DNA of 64,000 bases from Haliscomenobacter sp. (lineage in GTDB: Bacteria; Bacteroidota; Bacteroidia; Chitinophagales; Saprospiraceae). Of this stretch, positions 1 through 9,974 are shown one piece after another (the stretch's first letter is position 1; each line of letters opens with the position of its first letter). Under the pieces are notes generated by a model, which saw only the letters and a program-made list of their open reading frames with translations, had not been told where the DNA came from and searched no databases. The position numbers and the translations under genes are program-made. Location: NCBI GenBank assembly GCA_016713275.1, contig JADJPL010000003.1:620001-684000 (forward strand), read 5' to 3'.

Positions 1-783
1 GCTTTTTCTAAAGCGTTCAAAATAAGCCTTACCAAAATGGCCTCCGCTTACAATGCCATGCTGGCCGATAGCGCCGCATTCGTAGTACGTAATTTGTCTT
101 GCTTTTGCCTGCGATTTAATGTATTCGCATGCCTTCAGGTCTTCGTTGCAATTTGCTACCTTCCAGGGTTCTTCGGGGGTTCCTGATGCAACCCCGAGTT
201 AGTCCAATGGCCAATAAAACGCACTCTTTTCAAAAGGTCAGGCCTACGGGTATTAAGGCAATGGTTAACAAAAATAGCCGGTTCGGTCAACGACCCCCAG
301 CACAGAATGTACAATGGTTCCTCCTGGGACAAAACAGCATCCATCAAAGCCTTAATCGAAGGGTACCCCGAAAGGTCTATGTACTTGCGAGTTGGATCAT
401 ATTTTTCACCCGACTCCTTGATTGCCGATTGCAGGAAAGGGATGGAATCGGGATATCCACCAATATTTCGGTTCAGGTGAGGCAGATCTGCTGCATATGC
501 CGTTTCCCAAATGCGTTTTGCCCATTCTGCCTGGTTGGGTGTTGAGCGATGCTCCATCCGGTGAGTGCTGGCTACAACGATTCCCTTGGTGTTAAAGTGG
601 TTCGCCATGAGCAGGTAAGCTGCCAGGGTAGAGATATCGTCAGGGTCATTAATGGTTCCTTCTTTGTTCTTGCCGGGAAGGGTTTTGTCCGACATATCGG
701 TAATTATCCAAACATCCGGTTTTTTGGGCTGGGGCAAATCCTCCCAGAGCGCATAAAAACAAGAGAACTATTCCACTTTTCAT
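1..783 (-). CDS. DUF1593 nucleoside-hydrolase-like secreted protein (partial, frameshifted)
   Basis: The protein resembles the DUF1593/Sde182 family, whose N-terminal domain has a nucleoside-hydrolase-like fold; its enzymatic role is not established. Seen here: an ATG at 783 opens a signal peptide (MKSGIVLLFLCALGG, ending in APAQ). The body reads DVWIITDMSD, then NDPDDISTLAAYLL, which is the Asp-rich metal-site region of that fold, and later a WTNS motif. Two frame changes interrupt it. One lies in an A6 run near 720-725 just after the signal peptide. The other lies near 165-175, after which the family sequence resumes with ANCNEDLKACEYI and YYECGAIGQHGIVSGG. Both fit single-base errors. The 3' end lies outside the window. 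It is divergent from the operon starting at 1206 and may belong to the same locus. Confidence 0.7.
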
Positions 784-1205
784 AAAGCATACTTTGAATT
801 ATCCGTTTGCCAGGGCTTCCTAGCCCTGTTTAGATTGAAAAAAAACGTGATTCTCCTGGGCAATCATCTTTATAGACTTTGTTACCTGAGCATTGGTGAA
901 GATTCGTCCCTCCCCTGTAAGGACAAGGCCCAAACCGAATGATTCATAAAAAAAAGAGTTCCATATTTGGCCGCATCAGACAAGGGCACTAGAAAACCCA
1001 ATATCCAAATGGAATGGAAACACTCCCTTGTTGCCGCGTCCCCAATCTTTGTGCAGAAGTACATTTTTTTCTCTTCGGGAAAACCGTTCATCAGGGTAGC
1101 TTTCCTTTAAGTATGGACAACTGAGCAAAAAAGGCGGCCATGCGAACACTTCCGTGAATGGGGTAGTGACGTAGTTTTGGACAAACGCAATTAAAACGGC
1201 CTTTT
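784..1205. other. Intergenic region between divergent genes, possible gene remnant
   Basis: These 422 bp separate the divergent starts at 783 and 1206 and presumably hold promoters for both, but I could not place a convincing Bacteroidota -33/-7 pair. On the minus strand about 110 codons read as plausible protein in one frame, interrupted by a single TGA near 990. Pieces include VLLHKDWGRGNKGVFPFHLD and FFYESFGLGLVLTGEGRIFT. I do not recognise the family. It could be a decayed gene fragment or chance. Confidence 0.3.
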
Positions 1206-2439
1206 ATGAAATGGTTTAATCTTCGCAGAGGCTACATGCTGCTTGTCTTGGTGTCCGGAACCTCTCTTACATGCACCAGAACGATGGTTCAGCAAGGGAC
1301 AACCATGAATCATAAGGTGCTGGCCAGGGATTATCCATCGGTTTTTCAAGCCTGGTACGGCATCGACATGCCCGGATTCCCTCAGGATAACCTGGAGCAG
1401 CGGCTGCAATCTGCTGCGAAACATGACCTCCTTTGGGAGGAGCCCTTAGCCAGCTTGGAGAGGGGGTGGAATTGGTGCTGGGGTTGGTTTGGGACCATCC
1501 GAACCATGGCCTTGCGGGTCGGTTCACCGAGGCCAGCCTGGCCCAGGCAAGGTCTAACCGAAAGAGGCTGGTTGAGTTGAATCCCAACATGCTGCTCCTT
1601 ATGGAAATCCGTTGGAGGGACGCTCCCCGCAGCTTCCTTCCCGAAGACAGCCCCTGGTGGTTGCGCGACAGTTCCGGCAATATTGTCAAAGGATGGCTCG
1701 GAGGCTGGGAGCCCTTTTACATGCTCAATTATGAGCATGAGGCCTTCCAGGACAATGTGGCGCGTCAGGCAAAAATAGCCGTCGAAAGCGGCGTATATGA
1801 CGGGATTATGCTGGATTGGAGCGGTCATTTTGAGGTTATCAAAAAATCCGGCAGGCTATAGGCCCGGAGAAGCTGATCGTCGTCAATATTCACGACGATA
1901 TTGAAGATGGGAGACGGTACAGCGCTTACATCAATGGCTCTTTTATGGGATTAAATCCCCTGGATTCTACCAGCGTATTTAACAGCAATAAGAGGAACTG
2001 GTCCAAGATCAGGGAGGCATTGCTTTATTTTGAAGAGCACCTTCTCCCTCCCCGTATCAATTGTTTGGAAGTTTGGGGCAACCGGGACGACCTATCCCGA
2101 ATGCGGGCAACCACTACCCTGGGGTTGACCCACTCCGACGGATATATTCTTTATGGGGATCCCAACCCGCTAAAAACGCCCGATCATTTGCACGACTGGT
2201 ACCCTTTTTGGGATACTCCCCTGGGGAAACCTGTCTCCAAACGAATCGACCGCAGCGACGGAGCCTTCCAGCGCGATTTCAAGTCAGGTACGGTAGTGTA
2301 CAATCCCTTCGGCAATCCGGGGGTCATCCTGGAATTCAAAGAAGACCGGGTTCGCGCTTCGGATGGAAAAGTCAGCAAACAGTTTGCGTTGGACGGGCGA
2401 GATGGGGATATTTTTCTTTTTCCTGACCAAACCAAATAA
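1206..2439 (+). CDS. Putative glycoside hydrolase (GHL15-like TIM barrel), two frameshifts
   Basis: This is probably a secreted TIM-barrel glycoside hydrolase of the uncharacterised GHL type. After a hydrophobic leader (MLLVLVSGTSLTC, lipoprotein-like) come FQAWYGIDMPG, then ELNPNMLLLMEIRW, then GVYDGIMLDWSG, a barrel strand with a plausible catalytic Asp, then EKLIVVNIHDD and later LGLTHSDGYILYGDPN. The reading frame changes near 1435 (a GGG run that would read on with one more G) and near 1855 (an A6 run that reads on as IRQAIGPEKLIVV with one more A). With both restored the length is about 411 residues. It is the first gene of the plus-strand operon and is followed by the symporter after 12 bases. 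The family assignment rests on general pattern only, so the substrate is unknown. Confidence 0.55.
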
Positions 2440-2451
2440 CATTTAGTAAGC

Positions 2452-4231
2452 ATGAATGATACCATTGCACTGCAAAGCACGGATTACCTGACTTTTTTAG
2501 GGTATTTTCTGTTGCTCAGTTTTGTTGGATACTGGTTTGGGCGAAAAAAGAAAACCGATTCCGAAGACTATTTTCTTGCCGGGCGCAGTTTGCCTTGGTA
2601 TGTAGTGGGCGCCTCCTACATTGCCGCCAATATTTCTACGGAGCATTTTATTGGGATGGTTGGCGCCGCTGTCATTTACGGCATTTGCGTTGCCACTCCC
2701 GAATGGAGTTCCATCATCGCATTCAGTTTTCTAACCTGGATTTTCATTCCGTTCCTCTTATCTGCGAAAGTATTTACAGCGCCGGAGTTCCTGGAGAAAC
2801 GGTTCAACCCGCAGATGCGAATATTTTTTGCCATAATTACCGTTATCGCCAACATTGTCGCTTTTTTGGCGCCGGTCATTTATGGAGGCGGGCTAATCCT
2901 GGACAAGGTGATCGGCCTCAATACCATTTTGGGCGGAATTCAGGATACCGGATTCAATATCGGTCTTTTTCTCAGCATTGCCGTCATCGGGATCGCAGCG
3001 GGTATTTGGGCTATCTGGGGTGGTTTGAGGTCCGTTGCCTGGATGGATTTGATCACTATCCTGATCATGGTGGCGGGGGGATTAACGGTAACCGTGCTTG
3101 GGCTCAATTACCTCGGCGGAGAGGAAGGCGGCATCTTTAAGGGTTTTCCGCAATGATAGAGTACAACAAGGCGGCATCAGGCGTCTATGCAGATGCAGTA
3201 GAGCACGTCAGGCCCTTTATTACCAAAGAAGACAGCTATGACCGGCTATCCGTAATCCAACCCCTGACTCACGAAACAACTCCATGGTCGCATTGGGTCT
3301 TGAGCTTTTTTTACATTGGACTCTGGTACACCGTGATCAACCAGTTCATGGTCCAGCGCGTACTGGGAGCAAAAAATTTATACCATGCACAGATGGGAAT
3401 AACGTTCGCCAGTTTTTTGAAGTTGCTCCTTCCCTTTATCGTCGTCATTCCCGGCTTGATCTATTTTGGCATGCACCCGGAGGTTCTTTTAAATGGAACA
3501 ATGGCCCAAATCAGACCGGAAGCAGACAAGACCTATATCAATCTGATCCGGGAGCTGGTCCCTGCAGGTGTTAAAGGGCTTTTGCTTGCCGCGCTGTTTG
3601 GCGCCATTCAATCAACGGTGAGTGCAGTGCTCAATTCCACTTCTACCATCCTCACCCTGGATTTTACAAACGCTATCTCCGGCCGGATGCTTATGAGCAG
3701 GAAGTACTGAAAGTAGGAAAGATCATTACGGCTACCGTTTTAATCGTTTCCATTTTCCTTGGCATCTGGGTCAGCACGCTTGGGGAAAGCTTGTTTATCT
3801 ATATACAGGAGTTATTTACCTTTTTTGCTCCGCCTTTTTCCGCAGTGTTTTTACTGGGCGCTTTCTGGCCAAGGATAAATGGGAAAGGAGCTCTTGTCAC
3901 CACTATTTTCGGGTTGATCTTGGGCGTCCTGATCAAGGTCTGGGTCAGGCAAGGAGGAGCTTGGGGTTTGGAAGCCCCAGATTGGCTGTTCCCCTATGCC
4001 AACCAGGGGGTAATTAACTGGGCTTTCTGCATGGTCTTGTGTATTGCCGTTAGCCTCAACACCTCCCCGCCCCGGCCTGAACAGGTGACTGAAGACCTCA
4101 CGTTTTCCTTCAAGCGGTTGTGGAATCAACGCGATACTGCAAGGCCCTGGTATCAACAAGTGGCGTTGTGGTGGGGAATCAGTGTCATTGGCATGTTCCT
4201 GCTTATTTTCATTTTCTCTTTCGTGCTTTAA
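2452..4231 (+). CDS. SSS-family sodium:solute symporter (two frameshifts)
   Basis: This is an inner-membrane sodium/solute symporter of the SSS family, probably importing a sugar or sugar acid. The N terminus carries the family signature region SEDYFLAGRSLPWYVVGAS and then ANISTEHFIGMVGAA. Many hydrophobic segments follow, including GIWAIWGGLRSVAWMD and GLLLAALFGAIQSTVSAVLN, the conserved region that helps form the sodium site in this family. The frame breaks near 3140 and near 3665; at the second, one more T in a T4 run gives DFYKRYLRPDAYEQEVLKVG. Restored length is about 593 residues, normal for sugar-type SSS proteins. It precedes the acid-sugar enzymes, so an acidic or anhydro-sugar cargo is plausible but unproven. 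Confidence 0.85.
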
Positions 4232-4291
4232 TCTGCAGACTATCTAAGACTGGATAATACCACTTGATTTTCGCAAACTAAGTAAACGCAA

Positions 4292-5350
4292 ATGAAAACC
4301 TACCGAATTGCCGTAGTACCCGGGGATGGGATTGGCCATGAAATCGTTCCTGCCGCCTGGCAGGTTTTGGAGGCGGCCGCAAACAAACATGCTTTTCAAT
4401 TGGAAAAAGAAACCTTTCCCTGGGGTGCTGGCTATTACCTCAACACCGGAAAATTCATGCCCGAAGAGGGTATGGAATTGCTCAAATCGTTTGACGCTAT
4501 TTTTTTTGGCGCCGTAGGCTTGCCGGAGGTAGACGACACGCTTCCCGCAATGCTTTATACGTTTAAGGTGCGATGTGGTTTTGAGCAATACGTCAATTAT
4601 CGGCCAGTCAAGCTTCTGGCCGGATTGGAAAGCCCGTTGCGGAATAAAGGACAACAGGACATCGATTTCGTCGTCCTGAGAGAAAATACCGAAGGAGAGT
4701 TTGTACAAAACGGAAAGATCTTTCATCCCGATAGCCCTCACGGGCTGGCCACTGAAACCAATGTCTTTACCCGGCAGGGTATTGAACGGATTGCACGGTA
4801 TGCCTTTACCCTTGCAAGCCGCCGCCGGAAAACAGTAACCAATGTGACCAAGTCCAATACGCTTATCCACACCCTGGCGTACTGGGATCACGTGATAGGG
4901 CAGGTATCGGCTGAATTCCCGGATATTGAATATCGAAAAATGTACGTCGATGCCGCCTCCGCTAATTTTGTGCTTCATCCGGAATATTTCGATGTCATCG
5001 TGACAACCAATATGATTGGGGATATCCTGAGCGATCTGGGAGGGGCGATTATGGGAAGCCTTGGATTGGGAGCCAGCGGCAACCTCAATCCTGAAAAAGA
5101 TTTCCCCAGCATGTTTGAACCGATTCACGGCTCAGCACCAGATATCGCAGGAAAAGGAATTGCAAACCCAATTGGGCAGATCTGGTCGGGCGCCCTGATG
5201 TTGGATCATCTCGGGGAGCATAAGGCTGCCCTGGAAATTCTTCAGGGGATAGAACATTGCACAAAAGAAAAGATTCGGACACCCGATCTGGGGGGATCGG
5301 CTACGACCATGGAGGTAGCCGCCAAGGTAAAAGAATGGGTGTTAACCTAA
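4292..5350 (+). CDS. Isocitrate/isopropylmalate-family decarboxylating dehydrogenase (TtuC/DmlA-like)
   Basis: This is an NAD(P)-dependent beta-decarboxylating dehydrogenase that oxidises a 2-hydroxy acid and releases CO2. The 352-residue protein opens with IAVVPGDGIGHEIV. It has the substrate-carboxylate Arg region (GFEQYVNYRPVKLL), LRENTEGEF, the Lys/Asn segment VTKSNTLIHT, the metal-binding Asp motif TTNMIGDILSDLGGAI and the cofactor loop EPIHGSAPDIAGKGIANP. The QYVNYRPV and LRENTEGEF segments resemble tartrate/D-malate dehydrogenases more than LeuB. There are no leucine genes beside it; it lies between a symporter and a cyclase-family hydrolase and DUF1537 kinase. That context argues for an acid-sugar substrate. 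The related fold PdxA2 normally partners DUF1537 kinases, so this enzyme may fill that role; that is inference. Confidence 0.85.
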   Translation: MKTYRIAVVPGDGIGHEIVPAAWQVLEAAANKHAFQLEKETFPWGAGYYLNTGKFMPEEGMELLKSFDAIFFGAVGLPEVDDTLPAMLYTFKVRCGFEQYVNYRPVKLLAGLESPLRNKGQQDIDFVVLRENTEGEFVQNGKIFHPDSPHGLATETNVFTRQGIERIARYAFTLASRRRKTVTNVTKSNTLIHTLAYWDHVIGQVSAEFPDIEYRKMYVDAASANFVLHPEYFDVIVTTNMIGDILSDLGGAIMGSLGLGASGNLNPEKDFPSMFEPIHGSAPDIAGKGIANPIGQIWSGALMLDHLGEHKAALEILQGIEHCTKEKIRTPDLGGSATTMEVAAKVKEWVLT

Positions 5351-5370
5351 TTCATTTGGAGTTGCTGGCT

Positions 5371-6057
5371 ATGAATACGCAGAATGTGGTAAGAGTAGTG
5401 GATTTAACCCGGCCGTTCGGGCAAGGATTTCCGGGATTTGACAAAAAGATTGCCAAAGAGCTGCCTGCGGACGGCTGGAATGCCAGTTCTTTGAACTTTT
5501 ACTCTCATGCAGGAACCCATATGGATGCGCCGGTTCACTTTTTGGCAGATGGCGCTACTTTGGAGCATTACCCCCCCGGTCGTTTTCTGTCACAGGCATG
5601 GGTTGTCGACGTAACCTGGGTTAATGAGAAATCGATTATCGATATAGCCCATTTAGGAGACGCTTCCCGGTATCATAAACCTGGCCAAAGCCTGCTGCTT
5701 AAGACCGGCTGGAGTTCCCGGTTTGGAAGGCCCGAATACCGGGAATCACTTCCGAGAATCGCCCCTTCCCTGGCCCATTGGTGCGTAGACCGGAAGGTGA
5801 ACCTGCTCGGCGTGGAACCGCCTTCGGTTGCGGATGTGCAAAATTTAGCGGAAGTCACTGTGATCCATCAAATCCTGTTGGAAGGAGGAGTCATCCCTTT
5901 GGAAGGATTGGTCAATCTCGATCAGCTCAGCACTTCAAAGGTATTCCTGATCGCATTACCGCTATTGATCGAAGGCGGGGACGGAGCTCCGGCTCGGGTA
6001 ATCGCCCTGGAAACTCCCGAGTCCGCCAATGATTTTCCTTATTATTTACCAGCATGA
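5371..6057 (+). CDS. Cyclase-family metal-dependent hydrolase (kynurenine-formamidase-like)
   Basis: This is a member of the 'cyclase' metal-dependent hydrolase family, which includes kynurenine formamidase and isatin hydrolase. It shows the diagnostic HAGTHMDAPVH motif at residues 46-56, whose His and Asp residues bind the metal, plus an upstream DLTRPFGQGFPG and a downstream LLLKTGWSSRFG. I chose the ATG at 5371 over the upstream in-frame start, because the longer version would overlap the dehydrogenase by about 90 bases and adds a poorly conserved leader; 228 residues is a normal length. No tryptophan-catabolism genes are nearby, so a lactone or amide hydrolase step on a sugar acid is a better guess than formylkynurenine. 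It ends 12 bases before the kinase gene and is probably co-transcribed. Confidence 0.8.
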   Translation: MNTQNVVRVVDLTRPFGQGFPGFDKKIAKELPADGWNASSLNFYSHAGTHMDAPVHFLADGATLEHYPPGRFLSQAWVVDVTWVNEKSIIDIAHLGDASRYHKPGQSLLLKTGWSSRFGRPEYRESLPRIAPSLAHWCVDRKVNLLGVEPPSVADVQNLAEVTVIHQILLEGGVIPLEGLVNLDQLSTSKVFLIALPLLIEGGDGAPARVIALETPESANDFPYYLPA

Positions 6058-6069
6058 AAAATTCCGGTT

Positions 6070-7497
6070 ATGAACATATTGGCACAACCTTATATGGTTG
6101 AGGATATTCTGAAGAGCCTCCCCCCTGAAACCTTCGTCGATTTGGCTAATGCTATCCGGACAGCCACCCGTGAGAAAGCAGACGTCGTGATCGTTCTGGA
6201 CGACGACCCGACCGGGACCCAAACCATCTACGATGTACCGGTGCTTACCGATTGGTCGGAGGAAAATATCAGGACGGAATTGGCGCTTCAAACCCCAATG
6301 TTTTACATTCTGACCAATTCGAGGAGTATTTCCAGGGAGGAAGCTCAGGACCTTGCTTTTGAGATCGGACAGAATATTGTAAAAGCCTCTAGAGCTACCG
6401 GTAAAAGGCCCTTCGTGATCAGCCGCTCCGATAGTACTTTGCGAGGCCACTACCCTTGGGAACTGGACGCGCTGGAACTTGGGATGGAAATCCAGAACGG
6501 GGTTCAAATTATCATTCCAGCTTTTTTTGAAGGAGGGCGTTACACTATTGGCGATGTGCATTTTGTAAAACGGGAAGATCTGCTTGTGCCGGCTTCTGAA
6601 ACCCCCTTTGCCTTTGACAAGGTGTTTGGTTACAGGTCATCCAATCTTAAGGAATGGGTAGAAGAAAAAACCGAAGGGTTTGTGCATGCAGAAGATGTCA
6701 TTTCGTTTTCCATTAAGGAACTGCGCAATGGTACACTCCATTCCATTGTGGACAAGCTGGACCATTGCGAACCTGGCTCAGTATGCATTGTAAACGCGGC
6801 GGCTCATTCAGATCTACAAACCTTTACGCTTGCTTTATTGATGTCAAAAATTGAGCCTGTTTGCCGTTCCGCGGCGTCCTTCGTAGCGGCTTTAGCGGCC
6901 CTGCCACCCAAAAACCTTTTGACGAATGAAGAACTGATTTCCCCCAATGCTTATGGAGGGTTGATTATCGTAGGTTCTTATGTTCCCCAAACTACGAGGC
7001 AACTGGATCATTTGATGGCAAACACATCCATGGAGTTTCTTTCGGTTGATGTTAGGGAGATTTTACAAAGACGCCGGTCTGTCAAGCCGCTGTTAGAACA
7101 ATACGCGGCCAAGATCAACCGGCAATTGGAATCAGGACGGGACTTAGTTGTGTATACCAGCCGGGAGTTGATTGCATCCCAGGCGCCAAAAGAAAATTTA
7201 AAAATCGGTCGGAAGGTTTCCGATTTCCTTACAGGGTTGGTTTCCGCTATCAAAGTGCGGCCGAGATATATCATGACCAAAGGAGGGATAACCAGCAGCG
7301 ACATTGCAATCAAGAGCCTTAATGTGCGCAGAGGGACCGTAATAGGGCAGGTTCTTCCCGGTATTCCAGTATGGAAGCTCGGTCCCGAAAGTAAATTTCC
7401 TGGGTTGTCCTACATCATTTTTCCTGGGAACGTAGGGACGGATGATGCGATCACCCAAGCGGCGGGGAAGCTTTTGCCAGTTCATTTTTCGATTTGA
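6070..7497 (+). CDS. Four-carbon acid sugar kinase (DUF1537 family)
   Basis: This is a cytosolic kinase of the DUF1537 family, whose characterised members (DtnK, OtnK, LtnK) phosphorylate D-threonate, erythronate or 3-oxo-tetronates with ATP. The N-terminal sugar-binding domain begins with VIVLDDDPTGTQTIYDVP (residues about 40-57), followed by FYILTNSRS and VISRSDSTLRGHYPWE. The C-terminal nucleotide-binding domain has MTKGGITSSDIA and a closing segment with GLSYIIFPGNVGTDDAI. Its 475 residues are slightly longer than the usual 420-440. The genes before it encode a decarboxylating dehydrogenase and a cyclase-family enzyme, and the next gene is an MFS acid-sugar carrier 10 bases downstream, so an acid-sugar pathway is well supported even though the exact substrate is not. 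Confidence 0.88.
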   Translation: MNILAQPYMVEDILKSLPPETFVDLANAIRTATREKADVVIVLDDDPTGTQTIYDVPVLTDWSEENIRTELALQTPMFYILTNSRSISREEAQDLAFEIGQNIVKASRATGKRPFVISRSDSTLRGHYPWELDALELGMEIQNGVQIIIPAFFEGGRYTIGDVHFVKREDLLVPASETPFAFDKVFGYRSSNLKEWVEEKTEGFVHAEDVISFSIKELRNGTLHSIVDKLDHCEPGSVCIVNAAAHSDLQTFTLALLMSKIEPVCRSAASFVAALAALPPKNLLTNEELISPNAYGGLIIVGSYVPQTTRQLDHLMANTSMEFLSVDVREILQRRRSVKPLLEQYAAKINRQLESGRDLVVYTSRELIASQAPKENLKIGRKVSDFLTGLVSAIKVRPRYIMTKGGITSSDIAIKSLNVRRGTVIGQVLPGIPVWKLGPESKFPGLSYIIFPGNVGTDDAITQAAGKLLPVHFSI

Positions 7498-7507
7498 ACC
7501 TATTCTC

Positions 7508-8758
7508 ATGCGAACACCTAAACAAGGAAGGCATCTGCTTGCGGGAGGCATGTTCCTCCTTTCCCTTCTCCTTTACATAGACCGGATTTGCATTTCCGTT
7601 GCGAAAGACCCAATCGCGGAGGAATTGGGTCTCACCGACCGGACCATGGGCTGGGTGCTATCTGCGTTTGCCCTCGGATACGCGCTCTTCCAAATTCCGA
7701 GCGGCATGATGGCTGAGCGGTGGGGGCCCCGGCGGATATTGAGCAGCCTCGTCGGGATTTGGTCCGTTCTTACGGTATTGTCAGGAATAGCCTGGAACTA
7801 CCTTTCGCTACTCTTTATCCGGTTTTTATTTGGCGCAGGGGAAGCCGGCGCGTTCCCGGGCATGTCCCGGGCCGTGTTTTCCTGGTTCCCTTTAAAGGAA
7901 CGGGGGACGATCCTGGGGATTAATTTTTCAGGGTCCAGGCTTGGAGCGGCATTTGCTCTCCCGGCGGTCGCCTGGCTCATTGAATGGGCAGGATGGCGGG
8001 CCAGTTTTTTTGTTCTCGGGGCTGTAGGGATCGCCTGGGCAATAGGGTGGTGGTTGTCCTTCCGCGACAAGCCCGAGGAGCATCCCTGGCTGCAGGCGGG
8101 CGAAAAAGACTATATTCTTGCCAACCGCCAGGAATTGGCGCATACACCGAACGCAGATCGCTTGCCGTTGAGGGCATTCCTGAGGCTGAGGTCTGCATGG
8201 CTGCTGATAGGGCAATACTTTGCGAGCAATTTCACTTTTTTCTTTGCCCTAACTTGGTTATATCCTCATTTAAAAAAGACGTTTCAGCTTAACCCGGTGG
8301 AAACAGGCATTTATGCGCTTGCTCCTTTTCTTGCAGGCGCTTTAGGCAATTGGGTAGCCGGCTTGGCTGTCGATAAACTTTACGAAAAAGGCATGGGGAA
8401 TGCTTCCCGGGTCATTCCCGCAGTAATTGGTTTTGCCCTCGCCGCCATAGGAATGGCAGGGAATGCCTTTGCAAATGATGCGCTGACTGCAGTCGTCTTG
8501 TTGAGTGTTGCCATTTTCGGAGCCGATATGACCTTGCCTCCCTCCTGGGCATTTTGTGTTGATATTGGCAAAAAAGATTCAGGAACCGTATCTGGCGCCA
8601 TGAATATGGCCGGAAACTTGGGATCTTTTGTTACCGCTTTGGCCTTTCCTTATTTGGCCTTATGGTTGGGATCCGAGCACTTCTTTTTTTACACAGCAGC
8701 CGGGCTAAACCTTTTTGCTCTTGGCATGTGGCTAAGTATCAAAGGGTCGCATGTATAA
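7508..8758 (+). CDS. MFS transporter, anion:cation symporter type
   Basis: This is a twelve-helix major facilitator of the ACS type (hexuronate, glucarate and galactonate carriers). Seen: the first helix with LLYIDRICISVA, the cytoplasmic-loop signature GMMAERWGPRRIL, helix 4 with FLFGAGEAGAFPGMSRAVF and helix 5 with GINFSGSRLGAA. The ATG at 7508 is preferred over an upstream in-frame codon inside the kinase gene; it gives 416 residues, a normal size. It follows the DUF1537 kinase by 10 bases. A sugar-acid cargo is inferred from both family and context. With the SSS protein it makes two different secondary transporters in one operon. Confidence 0.85.
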   Translation: MRTPKQGRHLLAGGMFLLSLLLYIDRICISVAKDPIAEELGLTDRTMGWVLSAFALGYALFQIPSGMMAERWGPRRILSSLVGIWSVLTVLSGIAWNYLSLLFIRFLFGAGEAGAFPGMSRAVFSWFPLKERGTILGINFSGSRLGAAFALPAVAWLIEWAGWRASFFVLGAVGIAWAIGWWLSFRDKPEEHPWLQAGEKDYILANRQELAHTPNADRLPLRAFLRLRSAWLLIGQYFASNFTFFFALTWLYPHLKKTFQLNPVETGIYALAPFLAGALGNWVAGLAVDKLYEKGMGNASRVIPAVIGFALAAIGMAGNAFANDALTAVVLLSVAIFGADMTLPPSWAFCVDIGKKDSGTVSGAMNMAGNLGSFVTALAFPYLALWLGSEHFFFYTAAGLNLFALGMWLSIKGSHV

Positions 8759-8941
8759 TTCAGAGAACAGAATGCACGGCTATAAAAGGAGACGATTAGA
8801 CGCCACTACAAAGGGTTTTGTGCCTTGTGAACGGGACTCCTCCTTTGGAAGGCCGGGAGGTTTTGGATGGAAAGCACAAATCCGGACGCCGAGAAGCAGT
8901 ATCGTATTTACATGGGCAAACGCCCACAATTTGAAGTAAGG

Positions 8942-9957
8942 ATGCGAATAGTATGCGTCGGAGCTGGTTATTTTGCTCAATACCATTTGGAAGCATGGAC
9001 AAGACTGCCTGAAGCCAAGGTAACGGCTATTTGCGAGCCCGATCGGGTCAAAGCGGAGCAAGCCTGTAGAAAATTTAATATCCCCAAGGCCTATACTCGT
9101 CTGGACGATGCGCTTGCAAAGGAAAAGCCCGACATTGTCGACATTATTACCCCTCCGGAAACCCACTATGCCTTATGCATCCAGGCAATGAACCAAGGGG
9201 CTCATGTTATATGCCAAAAACCGGTTTCCCCGGATCTGAAAGAGGCGATTGAAATGGTTCAATGGGCTGAACGCACCAAGGTACGGTTTCTGGTGCATGA
9301 AAATTTCCGGTTTCAACCCTGGTACCGAAAAACCAGACAGTTGCTCGACGAAGGTGTTCTTGGAAAGCGAGTCCACACGCTCGAATTTAGGCTTCGAACT
9401 GGCGACGGGTGGGCTCCCGACGCCTATCTTAGCCGTCAGCCCTATTTCCGGAAGATGCCCCGGCTTCTGGTTTACGAAACCGGCATCCATTTCATCGATA
9501 CCTTCCGATTTTTACTTGGAGAAGTCGAGGAGGTCTACGCTCGCCTCAGGAAATTAAATCCGGCCATAGCCGGAGAAGATTGCGGTATTGTGACCTTTCA
9601 GTTCGGTAACGGATCTCAAGGCGTCTGGGATGCCAATAGGTTTAACGAATCGAATGCCGCCAACCCCGCTATACCTTTGGAGAGATGTGGCTCGAGGGAG
9701 AAAAAGGCAGGCTGCGTATGGATCACGACGGTCAATTGTGGCTTAAACTGCTTGCAAACCCGGAAATACAAATTGAATACAATCCCTCCAAACTCCATTT
9801 CTCGGGGGACTGCGTTTATGCTACACAACAACACCTACTGGATTGCCTGCTGAATAACCAACCTTCCGAGACGGAAGGCAAAGCCTATCTGCGAAATCTG
9901 ATTATTCAAGAAGCTATTTATTTAAGCGCAAAAGAAAATAAACCGGTTTCGGTTTGA
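8942..9957 (+). CDS. Gfo/Idh/MocA-family oxidoreductase (one frameshift)
   Basis: This is an NAD(P)-dependent sugar oxidoreductase of the Gfo/Idh/MocA family. The Rossmann start is MRIVCVGAGYFAQYHLEAW; further on are DIITPPETHYALCIQAM and the family hallmark CQKPVSPDLKEA (EKP-like), then VHENFRFQPWYRK and YETGIHFIDTFRFLLG, which carries the conserved catalytic-region His. I chose the ATG at 8942, as the Rossmann motif then begins immediately. The frame changes near 9665 in a C4 run; with one more C the protein continues NPRYTFGEMWLEGEKGRL and on to 9957, about 338 residues. It lies 17 bases ahead of a leaderless GH27, suggesting it oxidises or reduces a sugar released by that enzyme in the cytosol. 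Confidence 0.85.
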
Positions 9958-9974
9958 TCCTAAAACATACCAAT

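Noticed and set aside
3140..3710. Programmed ribosomal frameshifting in the symporter
   Set aside because: The frame changes lack a conserved slippery heptamer, and similar breaks occur in many unrelated genes of the window, which fits sequencing error.
5257..5370. Upstream start for the cyclase-family gene
   Set aside because: It would overlap the dehydrogenase by about 90 bases and add a leader with no family similarity.
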